DNA from: Oxalobacteraceae bacterium
GTDB taxonomy: Bacteria > Pseudomonadota > Gammaproteobacteria > Burkholderiales > Burkholderiaceae_D
Length of the DNA stretch: 64,000 bases
Direction of reading: 5' to 3'
Assembly: GCA_027490725.1 (NCBI GenBank)
Contig: JAIXXN010000059.1
Span: forward strand, 1 to 64,000
Part shown: piece by piece, positions 25,399-35,431 of the stretch
Numbering within the stretch: the first letter of the stretch is position 1
Layout: each line of letters begins with the position of its first letter
The notes under the pieces: model-generated
Told to the model about the DNA's origin: nothing
Databases searched by the model: none
What the model saw: only the letters and a program-made list of their open reading frames with translations
Translations under genes and position numbers: made by a program

Positions 25399-26736
25399 AT
25401 GCAAGAAAATACCCTCGTCATTAAATCGCTCGACATGGACGCCCGTGGCGTCGGCCATCTGGAAAACGAAGACGGCTCGCCCGGTAAAGTGGTGTTTGTC
25501 GAGGGCGCCTTGCCCGGCGAACGCGTCACGTTCACCACCTTCAAGAAAAAGAAAAACTGGGAAATGGCGCGCATGGACACACTGCTGCGCGAATCGCATA
25601 TGCGGGTCAAGCCGCAATGCCGCCACTTCGAACTGTGCGGCGGTTGCTCGATGCAGCATCTGGAGCCGGGCGCGCAAGTCGCCGTCAAACAGCGCGTGCT
25701 GGAAGATAATCTGGTCCACATCGGCAAGGTTAAGGCCCAGACCATGATGCGGCCGATGTATGGTCCGACCTGGGGCTACCGCTATCGGGCCCGTCTGTCA
25801 GTGCGCCATGTGGTGAAAAAAGATACCGTGCTGGTCGGTTTCCACGAGAAGAAATCGGCGTTTGTGGCCGATATCGATAGCTGCGAAATTCTGCCGCGTC
25901 ACGTCTCGGACCTGCTGCTGCCACTGCGTGGCCTGATTGGTTCGCTGACCCTGTTTAACCAGATCCCGCAGATCGAAGTGGCGATCGGTGAAGGCGTGAC
26001 GGCGCTGGTGCTGCGCATCATGGCGCCGCTGACGGCCGACGATGAAGTCAAACTGAAAGCCTTTGCCGATCTGCACAAAATCCAGTTCTGGCTGCAGACC
26101 AAGGGACCGGAAACGGCAGCACCCTACTATCCGCTGGGTGAGGAGTTGCATTACCTGCTGCCGGAATTCGGTATCCGCATGCCGTTCAAGCCGGTCGATT
26201 TCACCCAGGTGAATCACTACATCAACCGCGTGCTGGTGGCCAAGGCCTTGCGCCTGCTGGAAGTGCAGCCACAGGACCGCGTGGCCGATCTGTTCTGCGG
26301 TCTGGGTAACTTCACCTTGCCGCTGGCGACGCAGGCGCGCGAAGTGGTCGGCATCGAAGGTCTGACTTCGCTGACCGAACGTGCGCTCGACAATGCCAAG
26401 GCCAATGGTCTGTCCGCCAAAACCACCTTCTACACGCGCAATCTGTTCGAGATTACGGCCGAGCATCTGGTCGAACTGGGCAAGTTCGACCGCATGCTGA
26501 TCGACCCGCCACGCGACGGCGCGATGGCGCTCAGCGAAGCACTGGTGGCGCTCAGCCAGAGCCATCCTGATCTGCTGCCACGACGCATCGTCTACGTATC
26601 GTGCAGCCCGTCGACGCTGGCACGCGATGCCGGTATTCTGGTCGGCGCCGGTTACACCCTGAGCAAAGCCGGTGTGGTGAATATGTTCCCGCACACCTCC
26701 CACGTCGAGTCGATGGCGGTGTTCGATCTGCTGTAA
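25399..26736 (+). CDS. rlmD: 23S rRNA (uracil-1939-C5)-methyltransferase RlmD
   Basis: 445 residues from ATG 25399 (TTG 25390 is an alternative). N-terminal TRAM RNA-binding domain (LDMDARGVGHLENEDG), the iron-sulfur cysteines CRHFELCGGCSMQHL at about 75-90, then the SAM-dependent methyltransferase with VADLFCGLGNFTLPLA, MLIDPPRDGA and the catalytic cysteine in IVYVSCSPSTLARDA. It modifies U1939 of 23S rRNA. It follows rpoS after a 151-base gap without a clear terminator. Confidence 0.95.
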   Translation: MQENTLVIKSLDMDARGVGHLENEDGSPGKVVFVEGALPGERVTFTTFKKKKNWEMARMDTLLRESHMRVKPQCRHFELCGGCSMQHLEPGAQVAVKQRVLEDNLVHIGKVKAQTMMRPMYGPTWGYRYRARLSVRHVVKKDTVLVGFHEKKSAFVADIDSCEILPRHVSDLLLPLRGLIGSLTLFNQIPQIEVAIGEGVTALVLRIMAPLTADDEVKLKAFADLHKIQFWLQTKGPETAAPYYPLGEELHYLLPEFGIRMPFKPVDFTQVNHYINRVLVAKALRLLEVQPQDRVADLFCGLGNFTLPLATQAREVVGIEGLTSLTERALDNAKANGLSAKTTFYTRNLFEITAEHLVELGKFDRMLIDPPRDGAMALSEALVALSQSHPDLLPRRIVYVSCSPSTLARDAGILVGAGYTLSKAGVVNMFPHTSHVESMAVFDLL

Positions 26737-26845
26737 GTTGAAGGCAAAGCGCGGCGAGTGCTTGATGTTTTTTCAGTAATATTGTTGACTTTGCCGCGCG
26801 CGTTTGCAACACTGGGCTGATTCCCCATCTGCTCACGGAGTTGGC

Positions 26846-29800
26846 ATGCGCCTGCTTTCCCGTCTTCTCGGCATCGCTGCACTGTGCAGCCTGCCGCTGG
26901 CCGCTCTGGCCGCCAGTTCGCTTAGCGCATTTAGTCCGCAAGGTGTCGTCAAAGGTGTGCGACAGGCCACCGCACGCTTCAGTACCCAGATGGTGCCGCT
27001 CGGCGACATCCGCCTTGATGATCCGTTTGCTGTTGATTGCGCCGTGCCTGGCAAGGGGCGCTGGGTCGACGGCAGCAATTGGGCGTATGACTTCGAGCGC
27101 GACCTGCCGGCCGGACTATCCTGTCGCTTCACGCTCAAGGAAGGGGTCAAAGACCTCGCCGGACAGCTGCTGGACGGCGTGCGGGCGTATAGCTTCAGCA
27201 CCGGCGGGCCCAAGGTGGTGCGCAGCTTGCCGTATGAAGGCGCCTACGACATCGACGAGCAGCAGGTGTTTATTCTGGCACTCGATGCCGCCGCCGATCA
27301 GACCAGTATCAGCCAGCACGCGTGGTGTCTGGCACAGGGCGTCAACGAAAAGATCGGGGTGCGCTTGCTGACGGGCGATGAGCGTGAGCGCGTGCTCAGC
27401 CAGCGCAAGGAATTTGTCGAGCGTTATCTGGTCGGCTATTTCCGTGCACGCGGCGTGGTGTGGCAATCCAGACTGGCAGTGCAGGACAGGCAGCGTTTCG
27501 AACCACTGCCGCTGGCGGTCCTGCAGTGCAAGCAGCGCTTGCCGGCCGATACCAATATGACGCTGGTCTGGAGCGCCGATATCGCCGCCGATCAGGGCAT
27601 GGTAAGCGCGCAGGATCAGCATCTGTCCTTCCATACCCGTGCCGATTTTAGCGCCCGCTTTAGCTGCGACAGACTGAAAAAAAATGGCGGCTGCATTCCG
27701 TTTCTGCCGATGCGCCTGCAGTTTTCGGCGCCAGTCTCGCAGGCAGATTTACGGGCCATCACCCTCAGGGGCGCAGGCGGGAAGACCTATCCGGGCAAAC
27801 TGGAACAGCAGGAGCAGCAGGAGCAGCAGGAGCAGCAGGAGCAGGTGATCCAGTATGGCAGGACGCTGGTATTCAATGGTCCATTCCCCGAGAACGCCAC
27901 GCTGTCGCTGGTGCTGCCGGCCGCGCTGAAAGATGATGCCGGACGTACGCTGCTCAACGCCGAGCGTTACCCGCTGCAGGTGCGTACCGATAGCCAGCCA
28001 GCGCTGATCAAATTCCCGGCGCGCTTTGGCATTATTGAAGCGAAGGGCGATCGCATGCTGCCAGTCACCTTGCGCAATGTGGAGCCTAGTCTGGCGCTTA
28101 CCACGGCGCGGGTGGAGGGCGCCAGTCTGCGTGTTAACGACCTGGCGCTGACGCAGAATGAACAGGAACAGCAGGTTCTTAAATGGTTGCGCCGCCTGAG
28201 TAGTTATGGCGGCGAGTTCGATGAGTTATATGGCGATGCCTTATTCAGGCCGTTGCTGTCGAACCAGCAGAGTGGCGCGGAAGGCCGCATCGAACGCTTT
28301 GCTGTTCCCAAGCCGGCTGGCCGGAAAGCCTTCGAAGTGGTCGGCATCCCGTTGCGCAAACCGGGCTTCTATGTGGTGGAACTGGCTAGCCCGCGGCTAG
28401 GTGCCGGACTGTCCGGCGGCGTGCGCAAACCGGCCACCGCCTATGTGAGTGCGGCGGCGCTGGTGACCAATATGGTGGCGCACTTCAAGCATGGTGCGAG
28501 TTCGTCGCTGGTGTGGGTGACGTCGCTCGACAAAGGCCAGCCAGTGGCGCAGGCGCAGGTCAGCGTGCGCGCCTGCGATGGCAAGCTGCTGTGGCAAGGC
28601 GTGACGGACCAGAATGGGGTGGCCAGCATTGCGCAGGAATTGCCGGAGCCGCGCTGCCCGCGCAGCAGTGGCTATTTCATCAGCGCGCATAGCGGCAGCG
28701 ATATGACCTTCACGCTGTCCGAATGGACGCGCGGTATCGAAAGCTGGCGCTTCAATGTGCCCACCAGTGACGGCAGCGCCGATAACGTGATTGCCAGCAC
28801 GGTGTTCGATCGGACCCTGTTGCGCGCTGGCGAAACGCTGCACATGAAGCACTTCCTGCGGCGTCATGTGGCGCAGGGTTTCACGCTGGTGACGGCTAGC
28901 GATGGCGCCGGAAAGAACCGGCGCGGACGTTATGGCCGTCAGCTGACGGCGGAAGAACGCAAGGCGCAGCCGGACAATGTGATCCTGCAGCACGAGGGCA
29001 GCGAGCAGCGTTATACAGTGGCTTTGAACTGGAGCGCCAACGGTAGCGCGGAAAACCAGTGGCAGATTCCGGCCGAGGCCAAGCAAGGCTGGTATGTGGT
29101 GCTGCTCGGTGGCCGCGAGGCGGGACGCTTCCGCGTCGAGCAGTTCCGGGTGCCGACCATGAAGGCGCTGATGCAGGGGCCGAAGCAGCCGGCGATTCAG
29201 GCCAGGGCGGTGGATCTGGATGTCCAGCTCAGTTATCTGTCCGGTGGCGCAGCGGCCGGCGCGCAGGTGCAACTGCGTAGCGTCGTGGAAGATCGCTTCA
29301 TCAGCTTCGAGGATTATGCCGACTTCACCTTTAACGCCGGCGATGTCACGCTGGGCGTCGAGCGCAAGCAGCGCGCTTTCGATGACGATAGTGGCGAGTT
29401 CGAGTTGGGGCAAGGTGAAGACGGTGGCCAGGCGGAAGGCTCGGCCGATGGACTGACTGGTCTGAAGAGCCGCAAGCTGACGCTGGATAAATCGGGTGGC
29501 GCGCGCGTCACGCTCGATCAACTGCCCGCTGTTACCACGCCGCGCCAGTTGCTCGCCGAGATGTCGTATCAGGATGCGAATGGCGAAACCTTGTCGGCCA
29601 GTGCCCGCATCCCGCTGTGGAATTCAGCCTATCTGATCGGTATCCAGCCAGATGGCTGGGTGATCAGCAAGGAAGCGATGAAATTCACTACGGTGGTACT
29701 CGATCTGCAGGGCCGGCCGGTGGCCGATGCCCCGGTGAGCGTCGACTTCTTCCAGCGCGTACATTACTCGCACCGGCGCCGTCTGATCGGCGGCTTCTAC

Positions 29801-32662
29801 GCCTATGAGAACCATAGCGAAGTCAAAGCGCTGGGTGCCGCGTGTGCAGGGCGCACCGATAGCAAGGGTCTGCTAATCTGTCAGGTCAAGGCACCAGCCT
29901 CCGGTAATCTGATTCTGCGTGCCAGCACCCGCGACGGCGAGCAGCGCGCCGCCATCACCCAGCGTGAAACCTGGGTGGCCGATGGTGCCGACTGGTGGTT
30001 CAATGTGACCGACAATGACCGTATCGATCTGCTGCCGGAGAGCAAGCGTTACGAGCCCGGTGAAACGGCCAGCTTCCAGTTGCGCATGCCATTCCGCGAA
30101 GCGACCGCGCTGATCACGGTGGAACGCGAAGGCGTGATGGATACCTATGTGCGGCAGCTGTCCGGCAGTGAGCCGGTCTTCACCCTGCCGATCAAGGGGC
30201 ACTATGCGCCGAATGTGTATGTATCGGCGCTGGTGGTGCGGGGCCGCGTAGCCGGCGTGCAGCCGACCGCGCTGGTCGATCTTGGCAAGCCTGCCTATAA
30301 ACTGGGGATCACGCCGCTGCGGGTGGGCTGGGCTGCCAGTGAACTGAAAGTGCAGGTCAAGGCGGACAAGCCGGTCTACCACATCCGTGAAAAAGCCACG
30401 CTGGCCGTGAAGGTGACGCGCGCCGATGGTTCGCTGCCGCCAGCCGGTGCCGAAGTGGCGCTGGCCGCTGTCGACGTGGGCCTGCTGGAACTGATGCCCA
30501 ACACCAGCTGGGAGCTGCTGGAAGCGATGATGCAGCAGCGCAGTCTGCAAGTGCAGACGGCGACCGCGCAGATGCAGGTGGTGGGTAAGCGCCACTTCGG
30601 GCGCAAGGCTGTGCCGCATGGTGGCGGTGGCGGTAAAGGTGCTGGTCGCGAGCTGTTCGATACGCTGCTGTTCTGGCAGGCGCGGGTGGCGCTCGATGCC
30701 AACGGCGAGGCGACCGTGCAGGTGCCGATGAATGACTCGCTGAGCGCCTTCCGCATCGTGGCGATTGCCAGCGCCGATGCCGATCTGTTTGGCACCGGTC
30801 GCACCGAAGTACGTAGTTCGCAGGATCTGATGCTGCTCTCCGGTCTGCCGCCGGTGGTGCGTGAAGGCGATCGTCTGCGTGCCGGTTTCACGCTGCGCAA
30901 TACCAGCGAGGCCGCCGTGCAGGTAGCGCTGACGGCGAGTGCTGCCGGCAAACCGTTGGCCACCCAGCAGATCGCGCTGGAAGCAGGGCAGGCCCAGGAC
31001 GTCGGCTGGGAGTATCAGGTACCGACGGCAGTCGCCAGCATTGCGTGGGACGTCAGCGCCGGTGTGGTGGGCGCCAGCGGCGCGGCTGCGCATGACCGGA
31101 TCAAGGTCAGTCAGCGGGTGCTGCCAGCCGTGCCGGTGCGCACCACACAGGCCACGCTGTTGCAACTCGATCGTAGCCAGCGCATCCAGGTACGCTTGCC
31201 GGAAGGCGCGCTGGCCGGGCGTGGCGGTGTGCAGCTGCAGTTCAGTTCCCGTCTGGGCAATGAGCTGGCGGCGGTACGCGAGTATATGACTGCCTATCCG
31301 TATCGCTGTTTCGAGCAGGTCAGCTCGCGTGCGATTGCCCTGCATGATCTGTCGATGTGGCAGCAGGCCATGGCTAGCCTGCCGGCGCACCTTGATCGCG
31401 ATGGTCTGGTGAAGTATTTCGCCAACATGGATCAGGGCGACGAGATGCTGACTGCCTATGTACTGTCACTGGGGAATCAGGCGAGCTTCGGTATTCCGCT
31501 GGAGCTGCGACAGCAGATGGAATCGGCCTTGCGTAACTTCGTGCAGGGGAAGGTGGTGCGGCGCTGGTCCTTGCAGACCAATGATCTGGCAGTGCGCAAG
31601 ATCGCTGCGCTGGAAGCCTTGTCGCACGCTGCGCCAATCCAAGCGGAGTTGCTGGAGTCGTTCACGGTGGAGCCGAATCTTTGGCCGACCTCGGCCGTTA
31701 TTGACTGGTATCTGATTCTGAAGCGCTCGCCGCAACTGCCGGAGCGCGCGCAGCGCTGGGCGCAGGCCGAGCAGATTCTGCGTTCGCGTTTGAATCTGCA
31801 AGGCAGCACGCTGGGCTTCTCGACCGAGCGCCAAGACAACTGGTGGTGGCTGATGGCGTCCGCCGACAGCAACGCCAATCGGCTGCTGCTGGCGATGGTC
31901 GATAATCCGGCCTGGAAAGAGGACATCGGCCGGCTGGCACGCGGTGCGCTGGGACGTCAGCGTCAGGGGCGCTGGAATACGACGGTGGCCAATGCCTGGG
32001 GCACGCTGGCGCTGCAGCGCTTCTCGCAGGTGCATGAGAAGGTGGCGGTGACGGGTAGCAGCAGTGCCACGCTGGCGCAATCGAGCAAGAGTATTGCCTA
32101 TGGTGGTGATGCGACTGGCGGCAGTGTACTGCTGCCATGGCCCCGTTCCGGTGGCGAGCTGGAATTGCTGCATGTGGGCGCGGGCAAGCCATGGGTGACC
32201 GTGCAGACGCTGGCAGCGCTGCCCTTGAAGGCGCCGCTATCGAGCGGCTACCGCATCGCCAAGACCATCACGCCGGTGACGCAGCAGCAGGCGGGCGTCT
32301 GGTCGCGTGGTGATGTGTACCGCGTGCATCTGGAGCTGGAAGCGCAGGCCGATATGACCTGGGTGGTGGTCGATGATCCGATTCCGGCCAGTGCTACGGT
32401 GCTCGGTTCGGGCTTGGGTAGCGACACCAGGCTGGTGGGGGCGAGCCAGCACACGGGCTGGGTGTGGCCGGTGTATGAGGAGCGCAGTTTCGATAGTTAC
32501 CGCGCCTTCTATCAGTATGTCCCGAAAGGCAAATGGAGCGTCGACTACACGGTGCGCCTGAATAATACGGGGCAGTTCAATTTGCCGACCACGCGGGTGG
32601 AAGCGATGTATAACCCGGAAATGTTCGGTGAACTGCCGAATGCGGCGGTGCAGGTCAAATGA
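26846..32662 (+). CDS. yfhM: Bacterial alpha-2-macroglobulin (YfhM type) with thioester motif
   Basis: 1938 residues from ATG 26846 (CGGAG upstream; an earlier TTG would spoil the signal peptide). The signal peptide ends ALAAS without a lipobox cysteine, whereas E. coli YfhM is a lipoprotein, so this one may be soluble in the periplasm or anchored by its N-terminal helix. MG1-type and macroglobulin domains fill the first 1200 residues; a bait-type region is followed by the thioester CFEQ at Cys1488 within YPYRCFEQVSSRAI. It should trap proteases that breach the outer membrane and works with PBP1C, encoded directly after. A Glu-Gln-Gln repeat near residue 320 is coded by a 9-bp microsatellite. 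Confidence 0.95.
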   Translation: MRLLSRLLGIAALCSLPLAALAASSLSAFSPQGVVKGVRQATARFSTQMVPLGDIRLDDPFAVDCAVPGKGRWVDGSNWAYDFERDLPAGLSCRFTLKEGVKDLAGQLLDGVRAYSFSTGGPKVVRSLPYEGAYDIDEQQVFILALDAAADQTSISQHAWCLAQGVNEKIGVRLLTGDERERVLSQRKEFVERYLVGYFRARGVVWQSRLAVQDRQRFEPLPLAVLQCKQRLPADTNMTLVWSADIAADQGMVSAQDQHLSFHTRADFSARFSCDRLKKNGGCIPFLPMRLQFSAPVSQADLRAITLRGAGGKTYPGKLEQQEQQEQQEQQEQVIQYGRTLVFNGPFPENATLSLVLPAALKDDAGRTLLNAERYPLQVRTDSQPALIKFPARFGIIEAKGDRMLPVTLRNVEPSLALTTARVEGASLRVNDLALTQNEQEQQVLKWLRRLSSYGGEFDELYGDALFRPLLSNQQSGAEGRIERFAVPKPAGRKAFEVVGIPLRKPGFYVVELASPRLGAGLSGGVRKPATAYVSAAALVTNMVAHFKHGASSSLVWVTSLDKGQPVAQAQVSVRACDGKLLWQGVTDQNGVASIAQELPEPRCPRSSGYFISAHSGSDMTFTLSEWTRGIESWRFNVPTSDGSADNVIASTVFDRTLLRAGETLHMKHFLRRHVAQGFTLVTASDGAGKNRRGRYGRQLTAEERKAQPDNVILQHEGSEQRYTVALNWSANGSAENQWQIPAEAKQGWYVVLLGGREAGRFRVEQFRVPTMKALMQGPKQPAIQARAVDLDVQLSYLSGGAAAGAQVQLRSVVEDRFISFEDYADFTFNAGDVTLGVERKQRAFDDDSGEFELGQGEDGGQAEGSADGLTGLKSRKLTLDKSGGARVTLDQLPAVTTPRQLLAEMSYQDANGETLSASARIPLWNSAYLIGIQPDGWVISKEAMKFTTVVLDLQGRPVADAPVSVDFFQRVHYSHRRRLIGGFYAYENHSEVKALGAACAGRTDSKGLLICQVKAPASGNLILRASTRDGEQRAAITQRETWVADGADWWFNVTDNDRIDLLPESKRYEPGETASFQLRMPFREATALITVEREGVMDTYVRQLSGSEPVFTLPIKGHYAPNVYVSALVVRGRVAGVQPTALVDLGKPAYKLGITPLRVGWAASELKVQVKADKPVYHIREKATLAVKVTRADGSLPPAGAEVALAAVDVGLLELMPNTSWELLEAMMQQRSLQVQTATAQMQVVGKRHFGRKAVPHGGGGGKGAGRELFDTLLFWQARVALDANGEATVQVPMNDSLSAFRIVAIASADADLFGTGRTEVRSSQDLMLLSGLPPVVREGDRLRAGFTLRNTSEAAVQVALTASAAGKPLATQQIALEAGQAQDVGWEYQVPTAVASIAWDVSAGVVGASGAAAHDRIKVSQRVLPAVPVRTTQATLLQLDRSQRIQVRLPEGALAGRGGVQLQFSSRLGNELAAVREYMTAYPYRCFEQVSSRAIALHDLSMWQQAMASLPAHLDRDGLVKYFANMDQGDEMLTAYVLSLGNQASFGIPLELRQQMESALRNFVQGKVVRRWSLQTNDLAVRKIAALEALSHAAPIQAELLESFTVEPNLWPTSAVIDWYLILKRSPQLPERAQRWAQAEQILRSRLNLQGSTLGFSTERQDNWWWLMASADSNANRLLLAMVDNPAWKEDIGRLARGALGRQRQGRWNTTVANAWGTLALQRFSQVHEKVAVTGSSSATLAQSSKSIAYGGDATGGSVLLPWPRSGGELELLHVGAGKPWVTVQTLAALPLKAPLSSGYRIAKTITPVTQQQAGVWSRGDVYRVHLELEAQADMTWVVVDDPIPASATVLGSGLGSDTRLVGASQHTGWVWPVYEERSFDSYRAFYQYVPKGKWSVDYTVRLNNTGQFNLPTTRVEAMYNPEMFGELPNAAVQVK
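27803..27844. repeat. 9-bp tandem repeat coding Glu-Gln-Gln
   Basis: Between four and five copies of GAGCAGCAG (the first unit begins GAA) lie in the macroglobulin gene. Expansion or contraction keeps the frame. Confidence 0.9.
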
Positions 32663-34779
32663 GAGGCTGGCTGTGCGCAGTGTTGACGGTGACGGCGGCG
32701 CTGGCCAGTGCCGCCGTGCCGACTCCGGAACAGGTGCGCGCTGGGTATCGTAGCTCGGAGGCGCAGCTGCTGGACCGGCATGGCGCAGTGATGCAGTCCT
32801 TGCGCATCGATATGAAAGCGCGCCGTCTGCCCTGGGTGGCGCTGACCGATATGTCACCGGCACTGCCGGCGGCAGTGTTACAGGCCGAGGATCAGCGGTT
32901 TTATCAACATCAGGGGGTGGACTGGAGTGCTGCAGGCAAGGCTGCGTGGGACAATCTGTTCCGCAGCCGTCCGCGTGGTGCCTCCACCATTACCATGCAA
33001 CTGGCGGCACTGCTCGATCCGCGGTTGCAGGCGGCACAGCAGGGGCGTAGCTGGACGCAGAAGTGGGATCAGGTCCAGGCGGCCCGCGAACTGGACGCCC
33101 GCTGGAGTAAGGCGCAGATACTCGAGGCGTATCTGAATCTGGTTTCCTACCGTGGCGAATTGCAGGGTGTCGGCGCGGCTGCGCGCATCCTGTTCGATAA
33201 AGTGCCGTCCGGGCTGGATCTGAGCGAAGCGATGATCCTGGCCAGTCTGCTGCGCGGACCGAATGCGGCACCGGCGCTGGTGTCGCAGCGTGCCTGCGCG
33301 CTGTCGCGCGAGTTGCGCGCCCCGGCCACCTGCAGCGAAATCGAGTTGCGTACCATGATTGCGATGGGACGACCGCTACTGGCGCAGCAGCTGGCGCCGG
33401 CGCCACAGGTGGCGCAGCAGTTACTGCTACGTGCCGCGCAGCAGGCGCGCAGTACGCTCGATGGCAATCTGCAGCGCTACGCCCAGAGTGCGCTGCGTCA
33501 GCAATTGCTGGCCCTGAGAAACCGCAACGTCAACGATGCCGCCTTGATCGTGCTGGACAATGCCAGTGGCGAGATTCTGGCCTATGTGGCCAATGGCGGG
33601 GATGGCGAAGTCGATGGTGTAACGGCGCTGCGCCAGGCCGGCTCGACGCTTAAGCCGTTTCTGTATGAACTAGCGCTGGAGCGCAGGCTGCTCACTGCGG
33701 CATCGGTACTCGATGATCGCGCCATCGATATCGCCACGCCCACCGGTCTGTACGTGCCGCAGAACTATGACCGGGAATTCAAAGGCCATGTCAGTGTGCG
33801 CACCAGTCTTGCCAGTTCACTCAACGTGCCGGCAGTGCGGACGCTGATGCTGACCGGGCTGGAACGCTTCCATCGGCGCTTGCAGGACCTTGGGCTGAGC
33901 AGTCTGACCCAGTCGGCCGATTATTATGGCTATTCGCTGGCGCTGGGTTCCGCCGAAGTCAGCCTGCTGGAGCTGAGTAACGCTTACCGGACGCTGGCCA
34001 ATGGCGGCCTGTATAGCGCGCCGACGCTGCTGCCGAAGACGCTGCCGCAGGGGACTGTCGCAGCGGCGCCGTCGCGGCGGGTGCTCGATGCCAGAGCCAG
34101 TTTTATCGTCAGCGACATTCTGGCCGATCGCGCGGCGCGCAGTCTGACGTTTGGCCTGAAAAACGAACTGGCTACCGGCTTCTGGAGCGCCGTCAAGACC
34201 GGCACCTCCAAGGACATGCGTGACAACTGGTGCATCGGCTACTCGGACCGTTACACGGTGGGCGTCTGGGTGGGGAATTTCGATGGCCAGCCAATGTGGG
34301 ATGTCTCCGGCGTGACCGGCGCTGCACCGGCGTGGCGCGAGGTGATGGATTATCTGCATCGCCAGCAGCCGGGGCGTGCACCGGCATCACCGGCGGGTGT
34401 GGTCGCGCAGCAGATTGATTATCTGCCGGCGCTGGAAGCGACACGTAGCGAATGGTTCCTTGCCGGCACCGAGAGTGCGCAGATTGTGCTGGTCACGGAT
34501 GGCCAGCGCGAACCGAAGATACTGTATCCGGCCGAATCCACCATCATCGCTCTTGATCCCGACATCCCGGAAGCGTTGCAGCGGGTGTTCTTTCAGGCGC
34601 AGGCGGGCAAGGGCCTAAGCTGGCGTCTGGATGGCGCGGAACTGGGGCAGGCCAGTGCCGATTACCCATGGTATCCCACGCCGGGCAAACATCTGCTGGC
34701 GCTGGTCGACGCCGAGGCGCGCGTGATTGCCAGTAGCCGCTTCCAGGTGCGTGGCAACGCTGCCCCTGCAACGCGCTAA
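32659..34779 (+). CDS. pbpC: Penicillin-binding protein 1C
   Basis: 706 residues beginning with a hydrophobic signal anchor (LCAVLTVTAALASAAVPT). A glycosyltransferase domain (AVLQAEDQRFYQHQGVDW with the catalytic Glu, then RGASTITMQLA) is followed by a transpeptidase domain with SxxK in GSTLKPFLYEL, SLN in LASSLNVPAV and KTGTSKDMRDNW, and the C-terminal PBP1C extension. It overlaps the macroglobulin stop by four bases (ATGA), so coupling is strong. The pair is the standard yfhM-pbpC module, in which the glycan synthase is thought to repair wall at sites where the macroglobulin acts. Confidence 0.95.
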   Translation: MRGWLCAVLTVTAALASAAVPTPEQVRAGYRSSEAQLLDRHGAVMQSLRIDMKARRLPWVALTDMSPALPAAVLQAEDQRFYQHQGVDWSAAGKAAWDNLFRSRPRGASTITMQLAALLDPRLQAAQQGRSWTQKWDQVQAARELDARWSKAQILEAYLNLVSYRGELQGVGAAARILFDKVPSGLDLSEAMILASLLRGPNAAPALVSQRACALSRELRAPATCSEIELRTMIAMGRPLLAQQLAPAPQVAQQLLLRAAQQARSTLDGNLQRYAQSALRQQLLALRNRNVNDAALIVLDNASGEILAYVANGGDGEVDGVTALRQAGSTLKPFLYELALERRLLTAASVLDDRAIDIATPTGLYVPQNYDREFKGHVSVRTSLASSLNVPAVRTLMLTGLERFHRRLQDLGLSSLTQSADYYGYSLALGSAEVSLLELSNAYRTLANGGLYSAPTLLPKTLPQGTVAAAPSRRVLDARASFIVSDILADRAARSLTFGLKNELATGFWSAVKTGTSKDMRDNWCIGYSDRYTVGVWVGNFDGQPMWDVSGVTGAAPAWREVMDYLHRQQPGRAPASPAGVVAQQIDYLPALEATRSEWFLAGTESAQIVLVTDGQREPKILYPAESTIIALDPDIPEALQRVFFQAQAGKGLSWRLDGAELGQASADYPWYPTPGKHLLALVDAEARVIASSRFQVRGNAAPATR

Positions 34780-34843
34780 CGGCTCGCCGATGGCTGGGTG
34801 ATAATAGCGTATTTAGGGTATTCAACCGTCTGATGGAATCCGC

Positions 34844-35338
34844 ATGAAACGACTGATCACGAGTTTTGGACTGAGCTTCGCCCTGCTGGGCGCATGCGTC
34901 GCGCAGGCTGCCGACGATGCGGCGCAGTGTGCTGCCGCTGCCGGTACCTATCGCAGCGGGGTGATTGTGAAAGGGCCGAAGTTTGCCCATGGCCAGTTTC
35001 GCAAGGGTGTCGAACTGTCGCATACCCACCTGAAGATGAAAGCCGATCAGGATGGCCAGATTTACGATGTGGCCATCGATAACGTGTTCGCCAGCGGCTT
35101 CCAGGCCGGGCAGCGCGAGGTGCCGGCCTCGCTGCGCAGCATCCGGGTGGCTGACCGGGTAGCCGTTTGCGGCCAGCTATACACCCGCGGCGGAGTCGGC
35201 ATCCACTGGGTGCACACCAATTGCGGCAAGCGTCCGACCCCCAACAAACCCGATGGCTGGCTGAAAGTGCTGGGTGCCGACGGCCGCTCCGGCGCGAACC
35301 TCGAGAATAACAGCGCCTACTGCGGTCTGTTTAACTAG
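34844..35338 (+). CDS. Secreted cysteine-containing protein of unknown function
   Basis: 164 residues with a signal peptide (RLITSFGLSFALLGACVAQA; cleavage after AQA more likely than lipidation). The mature part has four cysteines and a C-terminal RGGVGIHWVHTNCGKRP segment reminiscent of the GGxxHWTH pattern of DUF3465 proteins, which suggests a small OB-like periplasmic domain. This link is tentative. It stands alone between pbpC and the DUF748 gene, and its own promoter is likely. Confidence 0.7.
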   Translation: MKRLITSFGLSFALLGACVAQAADDAAQCAAAAGTYRSGVIVKGPKFAHGQFRKGVELSHTHLKMKADQDGQIYDVAIDNVFASGFQAGQREVPASLRSIRVADRVAVCGQLYTRGGVGIHWVHTNCGKRPTPNKPDGWLKVLGADGRSGANLENNSAYCGLFN

Positions 35339-35392
35339 GGGCAGGCCGTCGCGGGCCGGGCTTGCGGCGGCACCAGGTAGTGTTGTGCTTGC

Positions 35393-35398
35393 TATACT
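35393..35398 (+). promoter_or_regulatory. Possible -10 element of the DUF748 gene
   Basis: TATACT lies 34 bases before the TTG start, preceded by GC of a GCTATACT context. The matching -35 region is poor, so this is a weak call. Confidence 0.3.
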
Positions 35399-35431
35399 GT
35401 CGCTTATAGACGTAACTTTCTGGGGATTCGT

